Below are positions 11,791 through 23,488 of a stretch of 64,000 nt of DNA, piece after piece. Position 1 is the stretch's first letter, and every line of letters begins with the position of its first letter. This stretch comes from Proteles cristata cristata (Eukaryota > Chordata > Mammalia > Carnivora > Hyaenidae). Below the pieces are notes generated by a model. The model saw nothing but the letters and a program-made list of their open reading frames with translations. It searched no databases and was not told the origin of the DNA. Both the position numbers and the translations under genes were made by a program. The stretch lies in the NCBI GenBank assembly GCA_017311185.1, contig JAESUZ010005169.1, positions 981,001 through 1,045,000 of the forward strand, in the 5' to 3' direction.

Positions 11791-12080
11791 TTGTTTTTTT
11801 TTTTTTTTTTTTAATGTTCGTGTACAGAGACTGAGTTGATAAAATTACAAGGACAATATTAGAGATTTTCTAGGATTGAAGGTTAATTTTATAAGCCATC
11901 CTGATAATGCTTCTTTACCCTCCTTCCCTTTATCACATGGATATCTGACTTAGGGAAAATGGTTTGAGAAGTTATACTGATACTGGCACTTCATTGGGAA
12001 CTATTCCCCCAACATTAGGTTTAAAATTTTTCTACATTCCCTAAATCTTGGAGACAATTTCTCAGCAAAATAAAATATTT
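11791..12080. other. T run, then unassigned sequence
   Basis: A run of about 19 T, then unique AT-rich sequence up to the L1 insertion. Confidence 0.5.
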
Positions 12081-12097
12081 AATAAAATGTGGCCGTG

Positions 12098-12557
12098 CCA
12101 TGTGTAGCAACATGGATGGACCTTGAGGGCGTTATGCTGAGCGAAATAAGTCAGGCAGAGAAGGACAAATATCATATGTGTGCACGTATAGGAGGATTAG
12201 GAGGAACTTAACAGAGGACCGAGGGGGAGAAGAAGGGCGGAAATGGTGGGGGAAAGGGAGAGAGGCAAACCATGAGAGACTCTTGAATGCTGACAAAAAC
12301 TGAGGACTGATGGATGTGGGGGGGAGGAGGGGTGGGCATGAAGGAGGACACTTGTGGGGATGAGCACTGGGTGTTATGTGGAAACTAATTTGACAATAAA
12401 CTATTTGTAAAAAATAAATAAATAAATAAACTGCTAGAAATAAAAAAAAAAACATTAAAAAATGAAAAAAAGCATTAAAAATAAAATAAAATAAAATGTA
12501 AGTTGGTCACCATAAAAATAAAAAAATAAAAAAATAAAAAAATAAAAAAATAAAAAA
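12098..12557 (+). mobile_element. 5'-truncated young L1 with 3' extension (transduction)
   Basis: The body (12098 to about 12407) is the end of ORF2 (ACATGGATGGACC, GCGAAATAAGTCAGGCAG) plus the 3' UTR, ending in a first A-rich tail near 12408-12430. About 125 further bases follow, including TGTAAGTTGGTCACCATA and a second A-rich tail of AAAAAAT repeats. The target duplication AATAAAATGTGGCCGTG (12081-12097) recurs at 12558-12574 with one change, beyond the extra segment. The whole stretch therefore arrived as one insertion. Same family as the copies at 19397 and 40545. Confidence 0.88.
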
Positions 12558-12566
12558 AATAAAATA
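12518..12566 (+). repeat. (AAAAAAT)n A-rich tail
   Basis: Repeated A6-7 T units forming the terminal tail of the L1 insertion, now a simple repeat. Confidence 0.9.
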
Positions 12567-12574
12567 TGGCCGTG

Positions 12575-14640
12575 GATATGTCTTAAAATGTGGGTGTGTT
12601 AGGAACCTAGCTGTCTTTCAAATGTGAGTGTTTTTCAAACATGTTGAGTGTCTAGGGGTAGAGTGTTATACTAGTCACTGAAAATATACTAGTCTAGACC
12701 AAAGATTAACATACATTTTTTTCTGTAAGGAGAATATAAATATATTTTACATAAGTCATGGGTAGGTTTACTGATGTTTATTTAAATTCTGTAATCCTAA
12801 AAGGCACTGTCATTATACATTCTCCTCTGTTAAGTAGTTCCCTTTCCTGGTAAGTATCCCTCACTAGGAGAGGAGGGTACATTTTTGCTGAGAAGAGTAG
12901 GAGGAAAAGTTCTAGAAGAGAGGTATGGAAAAATCAAGGATTTCTGAAATTTAAGGTGATGATTAAATAGACTTGAAAGTACCATAATATGAAAAGTTTG
13001 TGTAATTGTTAAATTCTCTATTTTACCCATTCCAGATTGGGGCCTGTGAGCCTCAGAATTTGATGATTGTGTTGTTTAAGAAAAACATGTGTGACAATTC
13101 TTGGAAATATGTTGGCTTTCTGTTTTCATTATGGGCAAATATGGAGCTCCTTTTAGGCTAAAAATCAAACTTATAACTCCAAGCAAATATTGTGGCCAGG
13201 CACATTTATTTTTGATAAAAATGAATGTCAATTTAATTGCAAATGAGGCACTCTCCTTAGACTAGTGGCAAATTGCAATCCTGGCCCTCAGTGCTGAAAG
13301 TTTGGGTTTCTGTGCTGGATTTTCCTGACCTGGTTTAGAAAATAATGTTCTGAGTTTCACCCAGCAATATTTAAAAAGGCATCCTGTGCAGATGGTTTTA
13401 TGGAGATGTGAATGAAAATGAGTTGAAGACGTCTCAGAGCAGCTGTAGTCTCTCATTCAGAGCAACCAAAGACCATAGAGACGCTGCATGAAAACAGAGG
13501 ACTTGGCCATCTTCCTTATCAGAGAGTTAAGTTTCCTATCAATGAAAAGAGCTTCTTTCTTTTAATGTGATCAAGATGGGTCCCTTAGGGTCAAAGATGA
13601 AGTACGTTAGTGGATAGATTAAAACTTACCTTCTGCCCATCTATATTTAACCTGGCCACAAAAGATTAAGAAGATTTTAGACTCTAGTGAGCTGACTCAT
13701 TCTCATTCTCTCTCTTTCTCTCCATGAACATTGAATTTATCATTTCAATGTTAAAAAGGGAAACCAGATGCTATAGTTATTAACTTTTGGAATCAACTAT
13801 AATCTTCCTATTAAATTCTTCCATCCAGGTACGGGCAATTATTTGCTTGATCTAAAGGTGCAGAAAATGCAGGCACACAGGGTTTCAGAAAGTCCAGTTT
13901 AATAAGACAGGTGGGTAACTAATAATGTGGAAAATTACCTGCAGATTGAGGATATTGGGAATGACTAATGGCCAAACCTAAGCGAGTAAATTAGTTGCAA
14001 AATGATACCATTTGCAATAGTTGTGTGAACGGGGGACGGGAAAGCACAGTGGCATGTGGCAGTGAGCAGAACTAAGCAGAGTTTGAATGTAGCCCAGACT
14101 CAGAAAACCATGCCATCAACTTATGCCTTCCCCAAACCCCCGCCCCTGCCCTGTGCCTGCCTCGGGCCTTCATTTATTTATTTATTTTTGCTCATCTGTG
14201 ACATGAATGTAAGGTTTAATAGCACTGGCTCTGGAGTCTAGTTAGCTTTGTGAAGTCTAACACCATCACCAAGTTCAAAACCATCAGTTACAAAACTTGA
14301 ATTTGTCTTACAAATCCAATAGATTTCAGATGCTCACATGTAGTCAATATTTGCAGGGGGAAATTTGGAGTGGGCTTTGGAAAAAATGTTTAAAAATTAA
14401 GTTTGTTACTAGCTGGTAATATGTTGGTATTATCTTCCTAGACAAGGTTGTTGAGCCTATATAATATGAAAAACTTGTTAAAAGATATTTTGTCATGACA
14501 AATAGTCTGAACACAAGCAGTCTCAGTCTCTTAAAGTTAATATAGTTGTTTTATGTGTTTTTCTTTCTTTGAAGAATTATTAATAAATTGATAATGTGTC
14601 TTAAAATTCTATGATGACTTAAGATAGATAAGACATTTAT
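12575..14640. other. Unassigned unique sequence, 2.1 kb; weak MIR-like scrap near 14215-14290
   Basis: No exon or clear repeat seen. The text near AGCACTGGCTCTGGAGTCTA resembles the MIR head but is too short to be sure. A (TTTA)n run is at about 14172-14190. Confidence 0.45.
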
Positions 14641-14659
14641 TGATATTAGATCCATTTTA

Positions 14660-14894
14660 TTTTTCTAATTTAAAAAAAAAATTTTTAATGTCTTTTATTT
14701 TATTTTGAGAGACAGAGTCAGAGAGGGAACAGGGGAGGCTCAGAGAGAAAGGGAGACACAGAATCTGAAGCAGGCTCCAGGCTCTGAGCTGGCTGTCAAC
14801 ACAGAGCCCAACACAGTGCTCAAACCCACAGACTGTGAGATCATGACCTGAGCCGAAGTCCTATGCTTAACCGACTGAGCCACCCAGGCGCCCC
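14660..14894 (-). mobile_element. Felid SINE, reverse, 19-bp perfect TSD
   Basis: A/T-rich tail, GA-rich segment, body and head GAGCCACCCAGGCGCCCC. The target duplication TGATATTAGATCCATTTTA is perfect at 14641-14659 and 14895-14913. B box in reverse (CTCAAACCCACAG) is mutated. Confidence 0.96.
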
Positions 14895-14913
14895 TGATAT
14901 TAGATCCATTTTA

Positions 14914-16453
14914 AAATAGACTTGCAATGCTATCTATTTTTCCTTCTCCCATAACCTTTTTAGATAGCTTGCACTAGCAGTTCTAAGCTGGTAACTATGA
15001 ACATCATATGTACTTCATTGCCTAAAGTTCTCTTAATGACAAGATGACAATTGGGGCAACTTTAATCAGAAAAATGCCATTATTACTGTTTTTTCTATAA
15101 ACTGTATGAATATAGGAAGTTCTCAGATCTAATGTTTTTGCTACTGAAGTGGTAATAATCTGGAAAGGGGTCTAATTGACTATCTAATCCATCTTCTCTA
15201 CCAAACATGTAGTGAGAGCTTACCTTGTTCTGTCCTATGGTGGTAGGGGAGAGTACTGTGTTTAAGTGTTTAAGAGAATTACAAAGCAAGATATCTGTCC
15301 TTCTAATACTGATAAAGCTAAGATGCTTAGTTGTGTAAACAGTATGTCATTTAGTACTACATTGTGAAATATATTCCCCTACGTCACATTTAAATTCTTT
15401 TTCCATAGCTAAGGTAAAAATATGAAACACGTATTTTTATGTGTTCCTTATAACCTCACTATCAAAAAATATGTTTTAGTTATTTATGTCTACAAGAAAG
15501 TAATCAACCTTATATTCATGGTACAGAATACATGTACATGTATTTTGACTTTTTAACTAACCAGTTTAAAACTTCCTTGTTTTGACTTTACGAGTAAACA
15601 CTGTCTTCCCTCAATTCTCCAGGTCAGTTGATCTGTGTCTGTCCAATAAAAGAGTCACATCACATTTGATGACCAAATCATTCATGGACTTCTGTAAAGT
15701 AGCATGAAAGAGCTAATATCACAACTCTAAGAACCAGGGGTTAATTTCCTTTTCACTTTTTCTTTTACCATGGTTGGTGATACTGATGGGCAAAGAAGAA
15801 GGCTATTTTTGTGCTAAAATGTGCTCTTTCATATTTTTAGGATTGTAACAAAAGTCATAGTCCTCGAGGACCAGAGACTGAGAGGACAAAAACTGCTGCA
15901 ACTTGGGCATGTACATCTCAGTTTGGTAGGGCATTTTAAGTGTCACAACAAGCATTATAGGAAGCAAAACTGAAACTTCATTAGCAGTTACCAAATCGAA
16001 TGTAGTGCCTTTAATGTACTTACTAGTCCACCTATTTATTGCGACATTACATCTTTTCCCTGTGCAGTGTATATACAATGGTGTCGCATAATATACAGAT
16101 GAGAAAGATGCAAGAATGATAACTCACATTTGGAAGTGCTTCTAATTTGTTAGAGGACTTTGACATCTATTATCTAACATCCCATTTTTCACTTCCAATG
16201 TTCCAGTATCCAAAGCAATCCCTTCCCTTGTCTTTCTCCTTGTTTTAGCTAGTCATGTTTAAATCCTGGAAGCCATGTTCATTAGTTCTCAAAAAAGTTC
16301 TACTTTTTCTACTTATACAATGTGTCTTGTACCTGGAATTCTGTTTCTATTTTTACTCTATTATTCCTATTATTACTATAAAAATTTCCTGAATCTTCTC
16401 CCATTATTATTTACCAATTTAACAACAAAAAATATCTTAAGAGGATAGAACTT
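14914..16453. other. Unassigned unique sequence, 1.5 kb
   Basis: No family recognised with confidence; the text near 16110-16180 is faintly MIR-like. The 91-codon minus-strand ORF at 15803-16078 has no recognisable domain. Confidence 0.45.
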
Positions 16454-16470
16454 AAAAACAGTACACCTTC

Positions 16471-16677
16471 GGGGCGCCTGGGTGGCTTAGTCGGTTAAGC
16501 GTCCGACTTTCACTTAGGTCATGATCTCGCGGTTCGTGGGTTCGAGCCCCGCGTCGGGCTCTGTGCTGACTGCCAGCTCAGAGCCTGGAGCCTGTTTCAG
16601 TCTGTGACTCCCTCTCTCTCTGACCCTCCCCTGCTCACGCTGTCTCTCTCTCTCTCCTAGAAAAAAAAAAAACCTTA
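16471..16677 (+). mobile_element. Young felid SINE, forward, intact pol III boxes
   Basis: Near-consensus copy: head GGGGCGCCTGGGTGGC, A box TGGCTTAGTCGG (16483-16494), B-box core GGTTCGAGCCC (16539-16549), CT-rich body, CCTAG then an A tail. Target duplication AAAAACAGTACACCTTC is perfect at 16454-16470 and 16678-16694. Intact boxes and CpGs suggest recent insertion. Confidence 0.97.
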
Positions 16678-16694
16678 AAAAACAGTACACCTTC

Positions 16695-18262
16695 ATTGCC
16701 TATAAAATAAAGTTCATATTACTAGTCAGTCGCTCAAAGTAGATGGAGTCAACTTTTCAGGAATTATGCTTCCATCATCATCTAACTATATCATCTGATT
16801 CAGGGTTGAAACTGAATTTTAAGGTATATGTACTCTTTTCTACCTTTCTTTACTCCTTTTTGCTCTCTCTCCAACACCTATGTTATGGGGCTTACTTATA
16901 ATTTCCAAAGAACTAGTGAGTGACACTAAAAATGGTCTCTTTCTCTACTTGACATTGGCAGGTCTAAACACGTACATGAATCATTCCTCAAATTCCTAAT
17001 AAGGGTCAGGAGGTGAGTTAAACTCACTGCTACTTTTGTGATTTTGGTTGGTATTGTAAGCCAAATAGAAGTAAAGGAAATATAATCAGTTGCAATGGCA
17101 TATACTCTGCAAATGGAGCATAGATCAGCATTCTGCCACTTTCCTAGCCTGTTACCTTCATATCTTCGGACAGAGGACACGATGTTTTACAGAAGAAACC
17201 AATGGATAATATTATAGCAAGCAATCGGTTTTAACTAGGTAAAGAAAAGTTTTATTTAGTTTGACAAATGTGAGATTTCAAGATGAATGGGGTTTACTGG
17301 TTCTACTACAGGAGACCTAACATGATGAGCCAGGGACCCTTAGAAAATTAAATACAAAGAGAGGGAAGCTTACCCAATGAAGGATGAAGGCCCGGGGCAC
17401 TTATGAGAAGCAAACTCTACATGAAAGAAAAGGAGGCTGATGGGAATAGTAGATTTTTTTCAACATAGTCTCCACTTTAAGATATCTCTGTAATAATTAT
17501 GTCCTAAATGGTGTTTGCAGGTCTTGATTCTGTGGGCCTGTTGTGGCCACTTTATATACACAAGATAAACTCCTGCATAAAATTTCCTTAGTGTCAAGCC
17601 TGATGATACTACACATGCACAGATACACACACATCCCAAGAAAGTATGAAAAGGTTTATTTCCCACATAATGAGGCTTTCTGGGGAGAACAAAGTGGCTT
17701 TCAACAAGATACGAAAATTGAGAGATCAAAAAATTGGTTTTAGATTTTTGTGTTGTTTAGGAAAAGTAAGCTGGGATAAGGCTTTACGTGATGTGCAGAG
17801 GACTGCATGATTTTAACTTCCCACCTGTGCCAAAGAAGGCAGTGCCTAGACTTCTATATCAGCTTCTCTAAATGTGATACATTAGGGGAAAGGGAAGACT
17901 GAAGCATAATAACTGTCAGCAGGCAAACATCACAAAAATGGAGCCAGACTCCTTATTACAGACACATAACTGCCTGGCAGTGGAATATCAAAGGTGGTAG
18001 GCTGGTGCTGAAAGTGGTCCACCCCAAACGGGAGAAATATTTTATCATGGATATTGTTTCATATTGCTGGGGATGCTGGTGACAAAAATCCTATCAATTT
18101 TTAATCATGCTTTTATCATTAATTTTTTTTTGAGAAAGAGAGAGTACTCCCTTATTGTCTGCACAGTGTGCACTCCTACAGCGCTCTCTCCCCACTACCT
18201 CAGTATACCAATTGTAGCTAGAGGAATACAAAATATCTTTGTCTTTCATTCTACAAAAACAG
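16695..18262. other. Unassigned unique sequence, 1.6 kb
   Basis: Nothing recognised. Overlapping ORFs of 60-90 codons on both strands near 17460-17743 show no domain. Confidence 0.5.
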
Positions 18263-18271
18263 TTTCCCATT

Positions 18272-18487
18272 GGGGCCCCTGGGTGGCTCAGTCGGTTAAG
18301 CATCCGACTTCGACTCAGGTCATGATCTCACGGTTTGTTGCATAGCGCTCTGTGCTGACTGCCAGCTCAGAGCGTGGAGCCTGTTTCAGATTCTGTATCT
18401 CCCTCTCTCTCTGACCTTCCCTTGCTCATGCTGTGTGTGTGTGTGTGTCTCTCTCTCTCAGAAATAAATAAAACATTAAAAAAAAAA
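18272..18487 (+). mobile_element. Felid SINE, forward, B box deleted
   Basis: Head and A box (TGGCTCAGTCGG) are good. The B-box region is collapsed (CGGTTTGTTGCATAGCGCTC), which should silence pol III transcription. The CT segment has gained a (GT)n run. Short target duplication TTTCCCATT at 18263-18271 and 18488-18496. Confidence 0.94.
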
Positions 18488-18714
18488 TTTCCCATTATGT
18501 CTAAGGTTGAGACACTCACAACTGATCCCTGAGGTGGTTTGAATTTGTAGAGGGTGTTGGCATAGGATCGGGGTAAGTTTCCAAATTAGATGTTGCAGAC
18601 TCTGCAAAAGTTTTCATCTTCCATTCACTCCAAAGTAATATCCCTCATTTCCAAAGTCTGATAGAAATTTGTTTTTCTCTTATGGAAACTGTCATACCTT
18701 GTATTATATTATAA

Positions 18715-19215
18715 TTATTTTTGTGATTTTAATTTTTTTGTAAACTTTTTATTTGGCAGTAATTTTACATTTCTAGAAGAGTGCAAAAACAGTATACGGA
18801 GCTCTTATATAACCCTCGCCTCATGTCCCCTAATGTCAAATATTGCCATTGCCATGGTATTTTATCAAAACTAGGAAACCATTATTGGTATATTAAACTT
18901 CAGACTTATTTTAATTTACCACGTTTTTTTTTTCACTTTTGCCTTTTAAAAAATATTCTTTTGCAGCATCCTATCCAGAATACCACATTGCACTTACTCA
19001 TCATGTCTCCTTAGTCTCCTCTGGTCTGTGAGAGTTTCTCAATCTTTCCTCGTATTTCTGTGACCTTGACAATTTGAAGAGAACTCATCAGATATTTTAT
19101 AGAATCTCTTTCAATTTCAGTTTGTCTGATACAGTTCTCATGGTTAGGCTCAAGTTATGGGGTTTGGGGAGGAATATGATAGAGGTGAAGTGCCTTTTTC
19201 ATCACGTCATATCAG
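18715..19215 (-). mobile_element. Old L1 (L1ME-like) 3' UTR region
   Basis: Blocks such as ACATTGCACTTACTCATCATG, GTCTCCTTAGTCTCCTCTGG and the end near CATATCAGGGGACGTA match a long L1M/L1ME 3' UTR I recognise from mammalian genomes. Orientation is inferred from the T-rich left end. Family name uncertain. Confidence 0.65.
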
Positions 19216-19254
19216 GGGACGTATTTGTTTATCCCTTTTTGTTATATCCCTTCT

Positions 19255-19378
19255 GCTAGACTATACAAAAGCCCTTTGAGGTAAGGAAGAATGTCTTTTT
19301 CATTTTTTATTATTCCATGCTATTAAATAAAATGCTTTCTAGATAGTAGGTACTGAATATATATTTACTAAATTAATT
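19255..19378 (+). mobile_element. L2 3' end
   Basis: Diverged L2 tail: TAGACTATACAAAAGCCCTTTGAGG to GATAGTAGGTACTGAATATAT, matching the L2 end near CACATAGTAGGTGCTCAATA. The young L1 is inserted at its 3' edge. Confidence 0.65.
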
Positions 19379-19396
19379 AAAAATGAGTAAATTCTT

Positions 19397-20310
19397 TTTT
19401 TTTTTTACAAATAGTTTATTGTCAAATTAGTTTCCACATAACACCCAGTGCTCATCCCCACAAGTGTCCTCCTCCATGCCCATCCCCCTCCCCCCCACAT
19501 CCATCAGTTCTCAGTTTTTGTCAGCATTCAAGAGTCTCTCATGGTTTGCCTCTCTCCCTTTCCCCCACCATTTCCACCCTTCTTCTCCCCCTTGTCCTCC
19601 GTTAAGTTCCTCCTAATCCTCCTATACGTGCAACATATGATATTTGTCCTTCTCTGCCTGACTTATTTCGCTCAGCATAACACCCTCAAGGTCCATCCAT
19701 GTTGCTACACATGGCCAGATTTCATTGTTTCTCATTGCCATGTAGTATTCCATGGTATAGATAAACCACATCTTCTTGATCCATTCATCTGTTGATGGAC
19801 ACTTAGGCTCTTTCCATGTTTTAGCTATTGTGGAGAGTGCTGCTATGAACATTGGGGTACATGTGCTCCTATGCCTCAGCATTTCTGTATCCCTCGGGTA
19901 AATTCCTAGCAGTGCTATTGCTGGGTCCTAGGGGAGTTCTATTGTTAGTTTCCTGAGGAACCTCCACACTATTTTCCAGAGGGGATGTACCAGTTTACAT
20001 TCCCACCAACAGTGTAGGAAGGTGCCCGTTTCTCCACATCCTCGCCAGCATCTAGAGTTCTCTGTTTTGCTCATTTTAGCCACTCTGACTGGCGTGAGGT
20101 GGTATCTCAGTGTGGTTTTGATTTGTATTTCCCTGATGAGGAGGATGCTGAGCATCGTTTCATGTGTCTGTTGGCCATCTGGATGTCCTCTTTGGAGAAG
20201 TGTCTGTTCATATCTTCTGCCCATTTCTTCACTGGGTTGTTTGTTTTTCGGGCGTGTAGTTTGGTGAGTTCCTTATAGATTCTGGATATTAACCCTTTAT
20301 CTGATATGTC
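19397..20310 (-). mobile_element. 5'-truncated young L1, reverse
   Basis: The T tail is followed in reverse by the 3' UTR and the last ~230 codons of ORF2. These include the C-terminal cysteine-rich region ([18 protein letters not shown]), visible in frame at 19928-20224. Three short frames (19622-20340) show that frameshifts break the coding sequence. Target duplication AAAAATGAGTAAATTCTT (19379-19396) recurs at 20311-20328 with one change. The element lacks endonuclease and RT domains and cannot move itself. Confidence 0.95.
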
Positions 20311-20328
20311 AAAAATGAATAAATTCTT

Positions 20329-20545
20329 GACAATATTCACTGTTTGGAGGGAAGAATAAGGAATGTAATATTTTAAATTAGAGTCCAGAAAAAGGAGGCC
20401 TAAGTCGTAAAGTTGGTAATCAATACAGTTAGGACAAGAAAGCAGGTTTTATGACTTTCATAATTATGCCAAAATTAATGAATCAAACTGCTTTCTAAAG
20501 GTATGTGGTATGCTTAGATTCTCAAATTCCAGAGTTTGCTCTTAC
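20329..20545. other. Unassigned sequence
   Basis: Short unique stretch between the L1 and the next SINE. Nothing recognised. Confidence 0.5.
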
Positions 20546-20559
20546 AAAGAAATTGATCT

Positions 20560-20769
20560 GGGATGTCTGGGTGGCTCAGTTGCTTAAGCATCTGACTCTT
20601 GACTTTGGCTCAGGTCATTATCCCATAGTTCATGAGTTCTAGCCCATGTCAGGCTCTGTGCTGACAGTGCGGAGCCTGGTTGGGGTTCTCTGTCTCCCTC
20701 TCTCTGCCCCTCCCTTGTTTGTTCTCTTTCTCAGAATAAATAAGTAAAGATTTAAAAAAAAAAAAAAAG
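20560..20769 (+). mobile_element. Felid SINE, forward
   Basis: Head GGGATGTCTGGGTGGCTCAG, body, CT segment and AATAAATAAGTAAAG tail with a long A run. Imperfect target duplications AAAGAAATTGATC (before) and AAAGGAATTGGTC (after). Confidence 0.94.
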
Positions 20770-20782
20770 AAAGGAATTGGTC

Positions 20783-22100
20783 CATTTTCTGTTTTGGGAA
20801 ATCTCAAAAATTCAGGGAAGCTAATCTTCAGGACAATTTGAAAAGTTAGGAAACTATTAAGTTAGCTGATATGGTATACTGCTCAGATACACCCAGTGAA
20901 AATTGCCTTCATGATATAACATTAAGTGGGGAGTTCAAGATTGCTATTTGTCCAGGAGGGGTAGATATTTGACCAGGAGGAGTAATATTTGTGACCTTTG
21001 AATCTTTTTACTTTTTCCCACTTCTACATTATAGTTAGCTGCTTCCTCTGCCTACATATTATAGCCCAGAGTCAGGATTAAGATACATCTAGTCTCCTAC
21101 AGGATTCAGAATTTGGGGGTTCAGTATTTACTTTTCTAGTCCTTAGCACACCAGTGTTTCCTGCCAACAAGACTTTTATGTATGGTTTTTCTTTGAACCC
21201 ATCTGATAGGAACCAGAAAACTAAAATAAAAGCTTCTCATTCAAGAAGCAGACACATGGACTAGGAACGCTGCCGTGAACATGCATTTCTTGAAACACTT
21301 GCTATAATTCCCCCAAGTCCTATAACCTTTCCTGATATCAGTGAAAATTATTAGTTTTGTTCTCTCCTGTCATGTATCATGGTTACCTCTAATTGAAATG
21401 GAGGTGTTCCGAATAGCACAATAAGTTAAGAATCTTGCCAAGTGCCTCATTTGGATAATTTATAGTAGGATTCCAGGCTGATGAGTTCAGAGCACATGAG
21501 TCCCCAGAGTCCTTAATCTTTGATCATATTTTGTGGTGGGACAATGCTTGATGAGAGTGGAGTTTGAAGATAACTGCTCCCTGCAAATGTATTTATCAAA
21601 TACCAATGTTCCCAGCAAAGTGATTTGAGATGGGGATTACCTATCACTGGAAATGAACCACAAGGAGTATCTTAATTTGAAGAAAGTACGGGCTTGATAC
21701 TTTTTAATAAATTCCTGATATTGAATACAACGTACCACAGCTCTCAAGTTTAAATGACTTTTTCCATCAGAGACGTGTAGAAAGTGGAAAAAGAGCTAAG
21801 AAAGAAATGAAGGAATTAACATCTTTGGAAAAGATTCTGCTGAGAAGTGACAATGATAAAGGTTAAAAAAAATGTCTTTCTGGATCATGTTGGGGCACAT
21901 TCCAGTCCACTGTTCAACATGCTTCTCCGGGCGTCTTCAAAATGTGGCACACCAAGCCTGGGAAATTTGCAACACAATCCATTAGAGCATAAAAATAAAC
22001 TATTAACACTTACTAGTTCATGTTTTCTCACTCCATTTTTGGGAGATACGTTTTATAATGTGTATAATTTTTTACACTAAGATTTGTCTAAATAGATACA
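20783..22100. other. Unassigned unique sequence, 1.3 kb
   Basis: No repeat or exon recognised. Confidence 0.5.
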
Positions 22101-22123
22101 GATAGATAGATAGATAGATAGAT
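22101..22123 (+). repeat. (GATA)n microsatellite
   Basis: About six GATA units, followed by the palindrome TAGATCGATCTA. Confidence 0.9.
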
Positions 22124-22737
22124 CGATCTAAATCTATTGATTGAGAGTGCATGTTGCAGTTTTTTAAATTTGAGATACGTATGTGATGAGGAAGTTTTGA
22201 TGAACACTGACAGACTATACCAGTATCATTAGTGAGCATGTGAGACGGTTCCTTATAATGGGAGTATCTTTGTAAATATTCATGTTTTCTTTCATTTAAC
22301 TATGGATACTTACCATACATAGATATATATGATATTTTTCTAAATCTGTATTTCAATCATATATTACTTCTTGGACTGGGTTTTAAATGCTTATTAGACC
22401 CTGAAAAAAAGTAGTATCTCCATCATCTACTATATTTTTATTTCAGGATTTAGTGCATAAGAGTTCTTCTTCTCATTTTAGTAGTCTGGTTTGATTGAAA
22501 TTTCCAAGCTTCTTTCTTCTGTTAACTTTTATAATTTGATGAATGATGAGCATAAACCCTTTTTAAGATAATTATTTCTTATATTATCAGTGATTCTCCA
22601 TTTGATATTTGACACCTAAGCTTGTTTGAACTTCCTTGAAGTATATTGACTAGAATGTTTTACTGTATTAGATATATAGACATATATAAAGCATTGGTTT
22701 GATAATGTATATCACTATGAATGTTTAGATAGTATGA
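22124..22737. other. Unassigned AT-rich sequence
   Basis: Nothing recognised. Confidence 0.5.
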
Positions 22738-22950
22738 CATTTATTTATTCATTCATTTAACATATTTATTGAGTGTCAGTAGATGCTGTAAATGTGCTAA
22801 GGCAGGATTATTCACTTCATACAAGATATAGGTTGATAAGGGAGAAATATGCCTGTCCTTTCATCAACTGTGATAAAAGCTATGAAGCAGAGATACAAAG
22901 AGGAAAGCCTGATTTAGTTTAGAGGTCAAGAAAGGTTTCTAATGGAAATT
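22738..22950 (-). mobile_element. L2 3' region, reverse
   Basis: Reads as reversed L2: TTATTCATTCATTTAACATA then TTATTGAGTGTCAGTAGATG, later AAAGCTATGAAGCAGAGATA and GGTCAAGAAAGGTTTCTAAT. Diverged. Confidence 0.75.
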
Positions 22951-23006
22951 TTTATACTCGAATGATGAAGATGATGATGCTCAAATGATGATAAACAATG
23001 ACGCTG

Positions 23007-23230
23007 TCAGGGAGCCTGGGTGATTCAGTCGGTTAAGCGTCCAACATCGGCTCAGGTCATGATCTCACAGTTTGTTGATTCAACTCCTATGTAGGCTCTG
23101 TGCTAATACCTCAGAGCCTGGAGCCTGCTTCAGATTCTGTGTCTCCCTCTCTCTCTGTGCTTCCCCTGCTTGCTCTCTGTCTCTCTCTCTCAAAATAAAT
23201 AAACATTAAAAAGTTTAAAAATATTTTAAA
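23007..23230 (+). mobile_element. Felid SINE, forward
   Basis: Head near GGAGCCTGGGTGATTCAG, A box TGATTCAGTCGG, CT segment and AATAAATAAACATT tail. Target duplication AAACAATGACGCTG at 22993-23006 recurs at 23231-23244 with one C/T change at a CpG. Confidence 0.95.
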
Positions 23231-23249
23231 AAACAATGATGCTGAATGT

Positions 23250-23488
23250 AATGGTAATGTATATTTTTCTTCGGTGCTTATGAGTATCAAGCACCCTTCT
23301 AAGAACTTTCTGTGAATTCATCCATTTAATTCTCTTAATAACCCTAAGAACTAGTTAGTATTATTATTCTCATATTTCAAGTGAGATTAAAAAACAAAAT
23401 GTAATAATTTGTAGTACAGCTATCAAATGGTGAAACTGAAATTTGTATATTGTCTACCTGATTCCACACCAACTTTTTAATGACCGTA
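23250..23488 (-). mobile_element. MIR element, reverse
   Basis: Reversed MIR order: AAGCACCCTTCTAAGAACTT, CATCCATTTAATTCTCTTAA, TAACCCTAAGAACTAG, then a decayed part to TCTACCTGATTCCACACCAA. Confidence 0.85.

Noticed and set aside
12132..12455. 107-codon minus-strand ORF rich in Pro, Ser and Phe
   Set aside because: It is antisense to the L1 3' UTR. The plus-strand ORF at 19448-19795 is the same artefact in another copy.
16471..16560. tRNA-Lys-like gene with A and B boxes
   Set aside because: The tRNA-like head belongs to a SINE: a CT-rich body, A tail and target duplication follow. The same applies to all the other SINE heads.
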